This document shows positions 1 to 8,372 of a stretch of 23,897 nt of DNA, piece by piece. The notes under the pieces are model-generated. The model had not been told where the DNA came from and made no database searches. It saw nothing but the letters and a program-made list of their open reading frames with translations. The position numbers and the translations under genes are program-made. Position 1 is the stretch's first letter. Each line of letters begins with the position of its first letter. Source of the stretch: Ohtaekwangia sp966211525 (GTDB lineage: Bacteria; Bacteroidota; Bacteroidia; Cytophagales; Cyclobacteriaceae); assembly GCA_966211525.1 (NCBI GenBank), contig CBIHOZ010000108.1, positions 1-23,897 on the forward strand, written 5' to 3'.

Positions 1-49
1 TCTCTCAATCGACATTTTCTGTCATTCCTAATTTTCCCCGGACAACAAT

Positions 50-309
50 GGCTGCAAGCTGCTGGCTACAGGATAAAATGCATGTTGAAGTGTATATATA
101 CTTGATCGTAAGCGTTCAGCAGTAGCAGCTTTGAGCCGTGAGTAAGGATGCAAGCTGCTGCTATAGGTAGAAAGTGATAGATATATAGTATTTTACTTTC
201 TCGCAGCTCAAAGCTCGTAACTCGCAGCTAAAAATTACACCCCGAACAGCGTGTTGAGGAATATATATACCGCACCGCAAACGCCCAGCAGCTGGTAGCC
301 AGCAGCCTG
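50..309. repeat. AGCTGC-rich intergenic repeats downstream of tamL
   Basis: Positions 1-315 hold no convincing gene. Short repeated words are visible. GCTGCTGGCTAC at 58-69 recurs inverted at 295-306. A hairpin pairs 121-131 with 152-162 (AGTAGCAGCTT with AAGCTGCTGCT, one G-T pair). GCTTTGAGC at 129-137 recurs inverted near 205-213. The pattern resembles dispersed palindromic intergenic repeats; I cannot tell from one window whether it is multicopy. Reading in the tamL frame after its stop, 309 down to 235 (minus) is an open hydrophobic stretch of 24 codons, too short to call a gene. Confidence 0.45.
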
Positions 310-315
310 CTACCA

Positions 316-2838
316 TTAAAACGGGAATCCTATCCCCACATTATATATAACCGGTTCGCGGTAGTTGGTATAGGTGGTGGTTTCTCCGTTGGTGACTTTG
401 GTGGCGTAGGGTTTGAAGAAACGAACTTTGTCGAGTACGAAACGTTCGCCTTCATCGCGGGCAGGATCATATACCTTCATACCTACATCGAAGCGAAGAA
501 TGAGGAATGTAAAATCGAAACGTAATCCAAAGCCTGTACCCACAGCAATCTCTTTGTAGAACTGGTTTACTCTGAACTGCGAATTACCATTGTCCACTTC
601 GACATTATTTACCGTACGCTTGCGTTGCTGGAATGTCCATGTGTTACCTGCATCTATAAATAATGCACCACTCACAAAACCGAACAGTTTCTGTCGCACT
701 TCGATACTCGCTTCCAATAATATCTCTGCCGGTTGTTCAATGTTGTAATCGAACAAACCATCTTTCACAGGATCTCCGTTAGACTCCGGATCTTCCGTTG
801 TGCGTGGCTTGAATGAGCCAGGTCCTAATCTTCGCGGACGCCACGCGCGTATACTGTTACTACCACCTGCGAAGAAGAATTTTTCATACGGTAAACTTTC
901 ATTCTTCGAATAGGAGTAAGCTACACCAGAGTTGAATCGATACGCAACGGTAGTATTTTTGCTGAGTACATTTATTCTTCGTAAGTCAAGACTAAAGCGC
1001 AGGTATTTGAAATATTCCAATCCGTGTCTCGTAACAATTGAAGTGTCGAGGAGATTCCAGATTGTACCACCGCTCTCGAGTTGTGCTCGTATAAACCCTG
1101 AGCTTCTTTCCTGATTGCCGTAGTTCCGATAGTTCCAGGTAACACCAAAGATGATACTGTTTACGAACGAAGGACGGAACGAATTGAGCAAGCTGAAGTT
1201 GCCAAGTCGCGCTTGCTCCCGTAGCAGTTCCTTAAAATCACCGGACAGGTGTGCTGTGTCGATCACACTCAGGTTTATCGGTGTGAGCTGATATAGCCTG
1301 TTCTTGTTATTCTGCCAGGAGTAGGTTCCGTTCGCAGATATAGCAGTTCTCCTGTATTCAGGTCGATCGGTATAGGCATACCCAACAGTAAATTTGGTCT
1401 TCGGGTTATACGCAGCATGGCGGAAGCGTACGCGATCTCTGAAAGGCCAGATGAACTGCGGAAAGGTGAGCGATGCATTTATACCGGCTTCGGTACTCTT
1501 ATAAAAGTTTTGATCTTCGGTAGCAGAAGCAACGCCTTCAAATCCAAATCGCCCGCTGATGTCGAATGTCTCCATGCCGTTGAATACATTTCGCTTCTTG
1601 AACGTCATGTTATAGAATGGACCAGGATATCCCTGCGTTACGTTCACACCGGCTTCGTTACTCCACTCGTATCGCGGCAGCGGACTGGTAAATATATTCG
1701 CAGTAAATTTACCATTAGCCGTATCGTAATTGATGTTTACAAATTTGAATGCATCCACCAATGCAAGCTGTCGTTGTGTATTGAGCGTTTTGGAGCGATT
1801 ATAGAGTTCGCCCCGCTTGATGAACACACGTTGGGACAGTATCTTCAGGTTGTAGTCATTACTATAATAACTGTATTGTATATCCCGATAGGTACGCCCC
1901 GTACGTTCTTTGCCTGGCTTATTTATACCTATATCGGTGGTGAAGCGTACTTCATCGACCGTAAACTTTTTATGATAGCCGCGTTTGGCCGGATCGTTTA
2001 TAATGATCATCACGGCTACTCTACGATCAGGATTTTTATACGAAGTATCGGTAGCAAACTCTATATATTGTCTGCTGAAATCAAAAAAACCATAGTCTTT
2101 CATCAGGAGATCGAGTCGCTCGCGTTCTTTGGTAAAATTGTCTTCATCGTAGCGATCGCCTTTTTTCAACAGAGACGTTTGCAGATTACGCTGTACTACA
2201 TTGTTAACGGCTGTATCTGCGATCTGGTAAAAAATAGAGTCCAGGAAATAAGCCTTTCCGGGTATAACGGTATACGTAACCTTAACACGCTTCGGGTATA
2301 TCTTCATGGTATCAACCCGGGCGTGAACCTTGTTTGTGAAATATCCTTTGGAGAACAGATAACCGTGAAAGCGTTCGAGGGTAACGCGTACGAGACTGCT
2401 GTCAAACACCGCGATCGGTTCGCCCCACTGCATTACCGTATTACCGTTCTCAATTTTGTTGGCGAGTTTCTCGCTTTTCTGTTGCTTCCGGAATTGCAGG
2501 TTGTTGATGCGCTTTTCTTTTTTGGTAGCAGCTATCTTGGCATCGAACTTCTTTTCAAAACGCTCTTTCTTCTTGATCATCTTCTCCTGGTCGTAGAAGC
2601 GATAGCCAAAGTAGTATATGCTTACCAGCGGTGCCAACGGACGAATAATAAACTTACGGTTAGGACGCTGTGCATGGAGGCCCTGCAAGGCGCTCGCATC
2701 GATGTGCCGCGGAGCATCAATTCTTTGGCGATACAATAGTTTTTCATTTTCTTTCAGGTGCTTTATACCCAGACAGCCCGAGAGGACGAATGGGAGCAGA
2801 GCAGCAGTAAGAAAATATTTATAGTTCAGGGTCCTCAA
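316..2838 (-). CDS. tamL: TamL-like BamA/TamA-family outer-membrane assembly lipoprotein
   Basis: 840-residue Omp85-superfamily protein. Residues 1-22 are a lipoprotein signal (lipobox L19-S-G-C22), the mark of the Bacteroidota TamL subfamily as opposed to the non-lipidated TamA/BamA. A basic, coiled-coil-prone stretch follows (about 80-130), then POTRA-like repeats (about 130-370, including a VTYTVIPGKAYFLDSI segment) and a C-terminal barrel (about 390-840) ending in phenylalanine, as expected of a BAM-recognised beta-signal. By family, it should insert or assemble outer-membrane proteins together with an inner-membrane TamB. The start is TTG at 2838: an in-frame TAG lies 5 codons upstream, and no ATG is available before the signal peptide. 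No tamB follows within the 315 bases left downstream. It diverges from the methyltransferase gene with 9 bp between starts. Family is certain; the TamL assignment rests on the lipobox. Confidence 0.9.
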   Translation of the reverse strand: MRTLNYKYFLTAALLPFVLSGCLGIKHLKENEKLLYRQRIDAPRHIDASALQGLHAQRPNRKFIIRPLAPLVSIYYFGYRFYDQEKMIKKKERFEKKFDAKIAATKKEKRINNLQFRKQQKSEKLANKIENGNTVMQWGEPIAVFDSSLVRVTLERFHGYLFSKGYFTNKVHARVDTMKIYPKRVKVTYTVIPGKAYFLDSIFYQIADTAVNNVVQRNLQTSLLKKGDRYDEDNFTKERERLDLLMKDYGFFDFSRQYIEFATDTSYKNPDRRVAVMIIINDPAKRGYHKKFTVDEVRFTTDIGINKPGKERTGRTYRDIQYSYYSNDYNLKILSQRVFIKRGELYNRSKTLNTQRQLALVDAFKFVNINYDTANGKFTANIFTSPLPRYEWSNEAGVNVTQGYPGPFYNMTFKKRNVFNGMETFDISGRFGFEGVASATEDQNFYKSTEAGINASLTFPQFIWPFRDRVRFRHAAYNPKTKFTVGYAYTDRPEYRRTAISANGTYSWQNNKNRLYQLTPINLSVIDTAHLSGDFKELLREQARLGNFSLLNSFRPSFVNSIIFGVTWNYRNYGNQERSSGFIRAQLESGGTIWNLLDTSIVTRHGLEYFKYLRFSLDLRRINVLSKNTTVAYRFNSGVAYSYSKNESLPYEKFFFAGGSNSIRAWRPRRLGPGSFKPRTTEDPESNGDPVKDGLFDYNIEQPAEILLEASIEVRQKLFGFVSGALFIDAGNTWTFQQRKRTVNNVEVDNGNSQFRVNQFYKEIAVGTGFGLRFDFTFLILRFDVGMKVYDPARDEGERFVLDKVRFFKPYATKVTNGETTTYTNYREPVIYNVGIGFPF

Positions 2839-2847
2839 GCGATACGA

Positions 2848-3585
2848 ATGCTATCCAAAGCAAAAATCAAGTTTATCAAATCTTTGCAAGTAAAGAAATA
2901 CCGGAAACAGGAGCAATGTTTTGTGGTGCAAGGAGCAAAGAGTGTGCAGGAATTGCTCGCTTCTGACTTTGAAGTGACTTTGGTACTCGGTACAACGGAC
3001 TTTTTCCGTCAACTGAACCGACCGGTACAAGCCGAAACACTGGAGGTAACGGAGAAGGAGCTGACGGACCTGAGCGAATTTCAGACGAACGACTCCGCCT
3101 TGGCCGTTGCCCGACTCAAACCTAACGACCCAATACAACTGCCACCTGATACATTCGGTATAGTGCTGGACGATATACGCGATCCGGGGAACCTCGGCAC
3201 CATTATCCGCACAGCCGACTGGTTTGGGATCACGCACATCATAGCTTCTGAAGAAACGGCCGACTTCTATAATCCCAAGGTGATCAGTGCCACGATGGGG
3301 TCGTTCGCGCGCGTAGAAATATACTATACCAACCTGCAGCACTATCTTTCCAAGTCATCGCTACCAGTCTTTGGGGCTTACCTGGATGGTAAAGATGTTC
3401 ATAAGACTGACTTCGGTTCCGGTGGATTTATACTCATCGGCAACGAATCGCGCGGTATATCTGACGCGCTCGAGCCATTTGTCACGAACAAGATCACGAT
3501 ACCACGGTATGGCCAGGCGGAGTCGTTGAATGCCGCGATCGCTACGGCGGTGATTTGTGATAATTTGGTAAGAAGTAAGAAGTAA
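2848..3585 (+). CDS. TrmH/SpoU-family RNA 2'-O-ribose methyltransferase
   Basis: 245-residue SPOUT-class enzyme that transfers methyl from S-adenosylmethionine to a ribose 2'-hydroxyl in rRNA or tRNA. All three SpoU motifs are present: motif 1 D108-DIRDPGNLGTIIRT, motif 2 I197-GNESRG, motif 3 IPRYGQAESLNAAIA at 218-232, which forms part of the knotted AdoMet site. Residues 1-95 match the N-terminal substrate-binding domain of RlmB-like proteins (FVVQGAKSVQELL). The frame is open back to 2758, but ATG 2848 (MLSKAKIKFIKSL) is chosen because it gives the usual family N-terminus and avoids overlapping tamL. The last residues and stop lie inside a heptamer repeat array. The target could be 23S rRNA (RlmB-like) or another RNA; sequence alone does not decide it. 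Confidence 0.92.
   Translation: MLSKAKIKFIKSLQVKKYRKQEQCFVVQGAKSVQELLASDFEVTLVLGTTDFFRQLNRPVQAETLEVTEKELTDLSEFQTNDSALAVARLKPNDPIQLPPDTFGIVLDDIRDPGNLGTIIRTADWFGITHIIASEETADFYNPKVISATMGSFARVEIYYTNLQHYLSKSSLPVFGAYLDGKDVHKTDFGSGGFILIGNESRGISDALEPFVTNKITIPRYGQAESLNAAIATAVICDNLVRSKK
2861..2889 (-). promoter_or_regulatory. Possible tamL promoter inside the methyltransferase 5' coding region
   Basis: On the minus strand, GATTTTTG (2868-2861) matches the Bacteroidota -7 box TAnnTTTG at every defined base but the first. A TTG at 2889-2887 lies 18 nt upstream, close to the -33 spacing. This would start transcription near 2854, giving a leader of about 16 nt before the TTG start. The 9-bp gap to the divergent gene forces any promoter into the neighbour's coding sequence. 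Short AT-rich matches arise by chance, so this is tentative. Confidence 0.3.
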
Positions 3586-3610
3586 GAAGTAAGAAGTAAG
3601 AAGTAAGAAG
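3568..3610 (+). repeat. Six tandem GTAAGAA heptamers at the methyltransferase stop
   Basis: Six perfect copies of GTAAGAA run from 3568 to 3609. The methyltransferase frame enters at copy one, reads V-R-S-K-K and stops at TAA 3583-3585 in copy three. Because the unit is 7 bp, three copies place a TAA in every frame, so copy-number change would not alter the protein. An inverted array lies at 3762-3796. Degenerate AGTCCGAA/AGTCGGGA units follow at 3631-3646. Confidence 0.9.
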
Positions 3611-3690
3611 GGGAGACCAGAAGCCTGAAAAGTCCGAAAGTCGGGAAGTTTGTGGAGCGTGTGTGCTAAGATATATTTTGATGTAAATGA

Positions 3691-3726
3691 AAAACGCCTG
3701 ATCTATTGCTATAGCTCAGGCGTTTT
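3691..3726. terminator. Bidirectional intrinsic terminator between the methyltransferase and smc
   Basis: Perfect 11-bp inverted repeat AAAACGCCTGA (3691-3701) / TCAGGCGTTTT (3716-3726) with a 14-nt loop. The A-tract on one side and T-tract on the other allow it to work for both converging genes. Confidence 0.85.
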
Positions 3727-3761
3727 GTTTTATGCTTATCAGGAAATATACCCGGTATTTA

Positions 3762-3798
3762 TTCTTACTTCTTACTTCTTACTTCTGGCTTCTTACTT
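3762..3798 (-). repeat. Heptamer array at the smc stop, inverted relative to 3568-3610
   Basis: Read on the minus strand, immediately after the smc stop codon the sequence is a run of AAGTAAG heptamers (plus strand TTCTTAC at 3762, 3769, 3776 and 3790, with one variant TTCTGGC at 3783). It is the same unit in the same orientation relative to its gene as the array at the methyltransferase end. The two arrays are therefore inverted and bracket the terminator. Confidence 0.85.
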
Positions 3799-6700
3799 CT
3801 ACGCGAGCTCTCGCAAATCCACCGGCACTACGCGTGATACTCCTTTTTCCACCATCGTTATACCGTAAATGATATCCGTTGCTGTCATGGTGCGCTTGTT
3901 GTGCGTTACGATGATGAACTGAGAATCTTTACTGAAGGTACGGATGATGTTGTTGAACTTGTCGATGTTGGCGTCATCCAACGGAGCGTCAACCTCATCA
4001 AAGATACAGAACGGTGCCGGCTTCAGCAGGTACATGGAGAACAACAATGCTGTTGCTGTCAATGTCTTCTCTCCTCCGGAAAGCTGGTTGATCGTCAATG
4101 GACGCTTACCTTTTGGTTTCGCGATGATGTCGATGTCAGACTCCAGTGGATTGTTTGGATCAACCAAACGCAGGTCGCACTGATCGTCTTCTGTAAACAA
4201 TGAGCGGAATACATTGATGAAGTGTTCTTTGATTTTGTTGAACGCTTCCATGAATGTTGTGCTGGCTACTCCTTCAATTTCGCTGATGGTACTGAAGAGT
4301 GACTCCTTCGCCTTGAGCAGATCTTCTTTCTGTTTCAGGATAAAGTCGTTACGCTCCTTGATCTCCGTATAGGCTTCCATCGCCATCGGGTTGATCGGTC
4401 CCATGTTGTCGAGACGATCGCGTATCTTCTGTACTTCTGCACGAATCTTGTCTTCATCGGCAGTAGCGAGGTCTTTATTTTCTTCTTCGGATCCCTGGTT
4501 GATAACAGAATCCAGATCGATGTTGAACTCTACCGAGAGACGTTCCTTCACGGAATTCAATTGCATCTTGCTTTCGTTCAACTGACCTTGCATGTCCATC
4601 AACAACGTGTCGATGTTCTGGCGCTGGTGCTGAATTTCACGCAAGGCTTTTTCAATCTGATCGATGAAGCCGCGGCTCTCGTAGTAATCTTTCTCAGCTT
4701 CTCCGAGACCTTTCTCCATCGCTTCTTTCTCTTCGTACATGCCGATGAGTTCGTCATCATTGCTTTGGGTATTTTCAATGATGCGTTTTACTTCTTCTTC
4801 GTTCTTGCGAAGTTCTTCGGCATTTACTTCCAGACGTTGTGCGCTTTGATCCATCGATTCCTGCTTGAAGCGGATCTCCTGATCTATACTCTTCACACGG
4901 TTGTCTTGCTGGTGGAAGAATATATTTTGCTCGTTAAACGCAGCAGACTTCTGGGTAAGTAATTCGTTATTGGAAGTGAGGTCTTGCGCGATAACCGCTA
5001 ACCGGTCTTCCTGTGCTTCGAGTTCGTGTTGTGCCTGTTGTGCTTTCGGCTTCAGGTCATCGAGCTCTTTCAGCAGTGTATCAATTTTTTCGAGTATATC
5101 TTCTCTGCGCAAGTCAGCACTGCTCAACATCTGAGAGAACTGTTCGCGCTTGGTGCGCACCGATACAAACTCTTCGTTTACCTGACGAATGGTGTTCTGT
5201 ACTTCTTCAATCTGCTGACGCAGTTTATTGTTGCGCAGCTTTTCAAGATCAGATTGTTTTTCGAGCAGGCTTCCGCGGATATCGTCCAGCTTGGAGGTGA
5301 GTTCTTTGATCTCCTTCTCCAGCTTTTCCATGTTCTTCGCGCGACCGATCTTCTTTCCTTCGAACAATCCTACTGAACCACCGGATACACTAAACTTACG
5401 CTTGGTAAGTTTGCCGTTCTTGGTGATGAAGGTGTTCTCATCGCTTGACGGAAGTTGCTTGATGTCGCCTTCGTATATATATACTTTATCGAGTATAAAC
5501 GCCATCAGCTTTTTATACTTCTGATCGTACTCAATAATCTCCGTTGCCGGGAAAGCGTTATCGTATATGCGACCTGGTGTTGATTCAAACTTCTCGAACG
5601 CATCGAGTATAAAGAAGTGTGCTTTACCTTTGGCAGCATCGCTCAGGATGTTGATGGCATCGTACGCTTCAGACTCGTGTTGAACTATATAGTAGTTCAG
5701 GTATTGCTCGAGGTAATTTTCAATGGCTACGCGATACTCTTCCGATGTTGTAAGTATATCGGAGAGGAGGGGAGCATTTTTACCTACTTTCTTCTTGAGG
5801 AACTTGATGGCTTCGGGGAAACCTTCGAGGTTTTCAACAAGTGACTTGGTAAGGTTATACTCATTCTGACGTGCATCGAGCTTACGACCGGTTACGTTCA
5901 TTTCTTCGCGTATCATCTCGATGGTTTTCTCCATCGCACCGATGCGCTCCTGCACTTCTTCTTCTTCTTTCTTCAGTTTATCAGACTCACCGTTGAGACC
6001 ACCGAGCTCATCCTGCAATACTTTGAGTTTATTTTCAAACTCTACGAGGCTTGCACTTTGTTGAGACGAATCGGATGCAGTCTTCTCTAGCTCTTGCTTG
6101 AACGATGATACCTGTATCTCGCGGATCTCTACGCCTTTGTTGATCTGGAAGCTTTCTTCCTGTTTCTCGCGCTGTACTCTGCGCAATGAATCAGATTGTG
6201 TTTGCAACTCAGAGGTTATACGCTTCTGATCTTCGTATTCTGCTTTGAGGTGTTCGAGCTTTTGTGTGATCTCCGCCAGTATACCTTCAGCAGAAGCTTT
6301 TTCTCCTTCAAGACTTTGTATACTGAAACGCGCACGTTCGTTGCTCTTGCGGTCTTGTTCGATTTGGTCGCGCAAGCCAGCAGCACGGTCGTTCAGATAT
6401 TTGAGACGCTCGTTCTTGATCTGCTTCTCACTTTCATACTGACGTATCTTCGCTACAAATTCATTTATAGCTTTCTGACGCGAGCTTAATGTTTTCTCTT
6501 TGAGAACGAGTTCAGCTTTTGCTTTTTCGATCGCGGCTTCTTTCTCTGCTATATCTGCAGCAAGTGCTATTTTACGATCGCTCTCTTCCTGCACACGCTG
6601 GTTGATGTCGTTGAACTTGTCTTTCTGTTTGTTCACAACAACCTTGGCGAGTGTTATACTTTTCTGCTTATACTCTTCCTTAATTTTGTAGTAGTTCTCG

Positions 6701-7335
6701 GTCTGCTTCGCTTGCTTCTCGAGCGACTTCATGTTCTTCTCGATCTCGAAGAGTAAATCTTCTACACGTTCGAGGTCAGCATCCGTATCTTCAAGTTTCT
6801 TCAGCGTTTCCTTTTTACGCTTCTTGAATTTAGATATACCGGCTGCTTCTTCGAACAGCATTCTTCGTGATGAATCTTTATCATTCAGCAGATCGTCCAC
6901 CATACCCAATGCGATGATCGCATATGTATTTGACGCAACGCCTGTATCCAGAAACAAGTTGGTGATATCTTTCAGGCGGCATGATACACCGTTGAGTAAA
7001 TATTCACTTTCACCCGTACGGTATAGTCTTCGCGTAATTGTAATCTGCGAGTATTCCGTAGGAAGTATGTTCTTGGTGTTATTGATGGTAAGCGATACTT
7101 CGGCCATCTGCTGCGCGCTTCGTCCGCTGGTTCCGTTGAAGATAACGTTCTCCATTTTTTCGGAACGCAGGGCACTTGTTTTCTGCTCGCCCAATACCCA
7201 GCGGATAGAATCCACCACGTTGGACTTTCCGCACCCGTTCGGCCCGACAATACCGGTAATTCCTTCATCGAAGTTGATTACCACCTTGTCGGCAAAACTC
7301 TTGAAGCCTTTGATCTCCAGTTTCGCTAATTGCAT
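3799..7335 (-). CDS. smc: Chromosome segregation/condensation ATPase SMC
   Basis: 1178 residues, the usual full length for bacterial SMC. The N-terminal head carries Walker A GPNGCGKS at 31-38 and a QLSGGEK signature at 1084-1090. Walker B/D-loop CIFDEVDAPLD starts at 1110, and the IIVTHNK switch is near 1140. Two long coiled-coil arms (about 165-500 and 675-1030), rich in K, E and Q, flank a hinge (about 505-670, starting near LEGFPEAIKFLKKKVG). By family it dimerises at the hinge and, with ScpA and ScpB, forms the ATP-driven ring that organises and segregates the chromosome; neither partner gene is in the window. The start is ATG 7335, supported by the canonical MQLAKLEIKGFKSF opening and a Shine-Dalgarno-like AAAGGAG 5 nt upstream. 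It is convergent with the methyltransferase gene and transcribed from its own promoter at 7539-7570. Confidence 0.98.
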   Translation of the reverse strand: MQLAKLEIKGFKSFADKVVINFDEGITGIVGPNGCGKSNVVDSIRWVLGEQKTSALRSEKMENVIFNGTSGRSAQQMAEVSLTINNTKNILPTEYSQITITRRLYRTGESEYLLNGVSCRLKDITNLFLDTGVASNTYAIIALGMVDDLLNDKDSSRRMLFEEAAGISKFKKRKKETLKKLEDTDADLERVEDLLFEIEKNMKSLEKQAKQTENYYKIKEEYKQKSITLAKVVVNKQKDKFNDINQRVQEESDRKIALAADIAEKEAAIEKAKAELVLKEKTLSSRQKAINEFVAKIRQYESEKQIKNERLKYLNDRAAGLRDQIEQDRKSNERARFSIQSLEGEKASAEGILAEITQKLEHLKAEYEDQKRITSELQTQSDSLRRVQREKQEESFQINKGVEIREIQVSSFKQELEKTASDSSQQSASLVEFENKLKVLQDELGGLNGESDKLKKEEEEVQERIGAMEKTIEMIREEMNVTGRKLDARQNEYNLTKSLVENLEGFPEAIKFLKKKVGKNAPLLSDILTTSEEYRVAIENYLEQYLNYYIVQHESEAYDAINILSDAAKGKAHFFILDAFEKFESTPGRIYDNAFPATEIIEYDQKYKKLMAFILDKVYIYEGDIKQLPSSDENTFITKNGKLTKRKFSVSGGSVGLFEGKKIGRAKNMEKLEKEIKELTSKLDDIRGSLLEKQSDLEKLRNNKLRQQIEEVQNTIRQVNEEFVSVRTKREQFSQMLSSADLRREDILEKIDTLLKELDDLKPKAQQAQHELEAQEDRLAVIAQDLTSNNELLTQKSAAFNEQNIFFHQQDNRVKSIDQEIRFKQESMDQSAQRLEVNAEELRKNEEEVKRIIENTQSNDDELIGMYEEKEAMEKGLGEAEKDYYESRGFIDQIEKALREIQHQRQNIDTLLMDMQGQLNESKMQLNSVKERLSVEFNIDLDSVINQGSEEENKDLATADEDKIRAEVQKIRDRLDNMGPINPMAMEAYTEIKERNDFILKQKEDLLKAKESLFSTISEIEGVASTTFMEAFNKIKEHFINVFRSLFTEDDQCDLRLVDPNNPLESDIDIIAKPKGKRPLTINQLSGGEKTLTATALLFSMYLLKPAPFCIFDEVDAPLDDANIDKFNNIIRTFSKDSQFIIVTHNKRTMTATDIIYGITMVEKGVSRVVPVDLRELA

Positions 7336-7340
7336 GCTCT

Positions 7341-7347
7341 CTCCTTT
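7341..7347 (-). promoter_or_regulatory. Shine-Dalgarno-like site of smc
   Basis: On the minus strand AAAGGAG lies 5 nt before the smc ATG. This is notable because Bacteroidota genes usually show little Shine-Dalgarno sequence, and most other starts in this window lack one. Confidence 0.5.
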
Positions 7348-7538
7348 GTGTTAGAGGTTGTACTTTTTAATCTGCCTCAGACCGAAAACTATATTTCAGG
7401 TCTGCTGTGTGCGGCCCGTGTGTGCGCGTGAAATGGCTTGCCCGCCTGGGTTTCAGTTTGTTAGACTATGAAATAGTTTGTAGAGGTTTACCTACTGCTA
7501 TTACCTGTTTACTTACCGGAGCCAATGGTGGAAGTCGG

Positions 7539-7570
7539 CAAAGATAAGCTTCTGCGGTTGGCAATTCAAA
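7539..7570 (-). promoter_or_regulatory. smc promoter, Bacteroidota -33/-7 type
   Basis: On the minus strand TTTG (7570-7567), a 20-nt spacer and TATCTTTG (7546-7539) match the primary-sigma consensus TTTG-N19/20-TAnnTTTG at every defined position. Predicted initiation near 7532 gives an untranslated leader of about 197 nt before smc. The leader contains a small inverted repeat, CAGACC/GGTCTG at 7378-7383 and 7399-7404. Confidence 0.65.
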
Positions 7571-8258
7571 ATAAAAAATATGGAGAGTGTAAGGGGTTGA
7601 GGGTGAGGCGCGAGGGAGTTTTTTGAGGGTGTTTGATGGCTGTATGCCAATAAAAACAGTTTACAGTAGCCTTAGACTGGAACGATTCTTATAACGATGC
7701 CTTCAGTCATAGCTATCAATAAGAACAATGGTTGTTTGATGCTAATTATTAACGAAAGACGTCCCTAGATTTTTATGATCATTGACGTCATTGAGGTAGA
7801 GGTCTCGTGGTCTAATTCACTACTTAAATATATGTATACTTCCCTGCGTCTTTTTTAAATTTCGAAAGACGCTATTGATATTGTTTCGTGTTCCCATTTC
7901 AGGAGTTTAGTGTGAGGCGAAGTGGCTGTAGTCTATATAGGTATAAAAAAAAATATTTTTTGATTTTTTTGTAAACCTATATCTGAAGCTTTGAAATGAA
8001 GCTACTTACCGGTGAGACAAGCAGTTAATTGTGTATACTTCTTCCTTGGATTACGGTAGTGCCAATACTTACAACGTGTGCAGTATGCGGAATTTTGATA
8101 TAATGAATTGTAAGGTTTTCCTGATGTTTTGCTTTTAGAGTTGCGAGTAAAAAAGGAAGTATATATCTTTCGGATAGATTACGTTTCTTGATATTCTTAA
8201 GAGTCCTAGAATTGGGTGTGATTTAAGGTTAGCCAAAATTCAAACTCTCTAAAGTATA
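7571..8258. other. AT-rich intergenic stretch with no recognised gene
   Basis: About 690 bp with no supportable reading frame on either strand. It is visibly AT-richer than the flanking smc and ychF regions. One structure stands out: ATATAGGT (7935-7942) pairs with ACCTATAT (7975-7982) around an A-tract followed by T-tracts, which could fold into a long AT hairpin. A 27-codon frame starting near 7776 has no similarity I recognise. No RNA gene family was recognised. Confidence 0.5.
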
Positions 8259-8345
8259 ATGTTAAGTACGTGGCAAGCCATAGCTAAGCAACAGGAATTA
8301 CTTTTATTGTTACAGAAACAATTGGAAGGCAAGCAACACGATTAA
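8259..8345 (+). CDS. Possible small ORF, 28 residues
   Basis: ATG 8259 to TAA 8343-8345 encodes MLSTWQAIAKQQELLLL followed by LQKQLEGKQHD. The peptide is leucine- and glutamine-rich and would form an amphipathic helix. It lies 27 bp before the gene at 8373 on the same strand, so the two could be co-transcribed. There is no recognised family, and no clear Shine-Dalgarno or promoter upstream. It may be a leader peptide, a small protein or chance. Confidence 0.25.
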   Translation: MLSTWQAIAKQQELLLLLQKQLEGKQHD

Positions 8346-8372
8346 AATAGCTAACGGGTATTTGATACTAAG

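Noticed and set aside
1417..2739. 440-codon open frame on the plus strand inside tamL
   Set aside because: It is antisense to a strong Omp85 gene, with no recognisable domain and a composition expected of a shadow frame.
6731..7354. 207-codon plus-strand frame opposite the smc N-terminus
   Set aside because: Antisense shadow of the conserved SMC head; Ser/Phe-rich with no domain.
7460..7488. TTAGAC followed by AGAGGTTT on the plus strand, resembling the ECF promoter on the minus strand
   Set aside because: Only about six of nine -35 bases match and the spacer is 14 nt; a consensus primary promoter nearby explains smc better.
7776..7859. 27-codon frame beginning MIIDVIEVEV in the AT-rich stretch
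   Set aside because: Short, with no upstream signal and no neighbour context; indistinguishable from chance.
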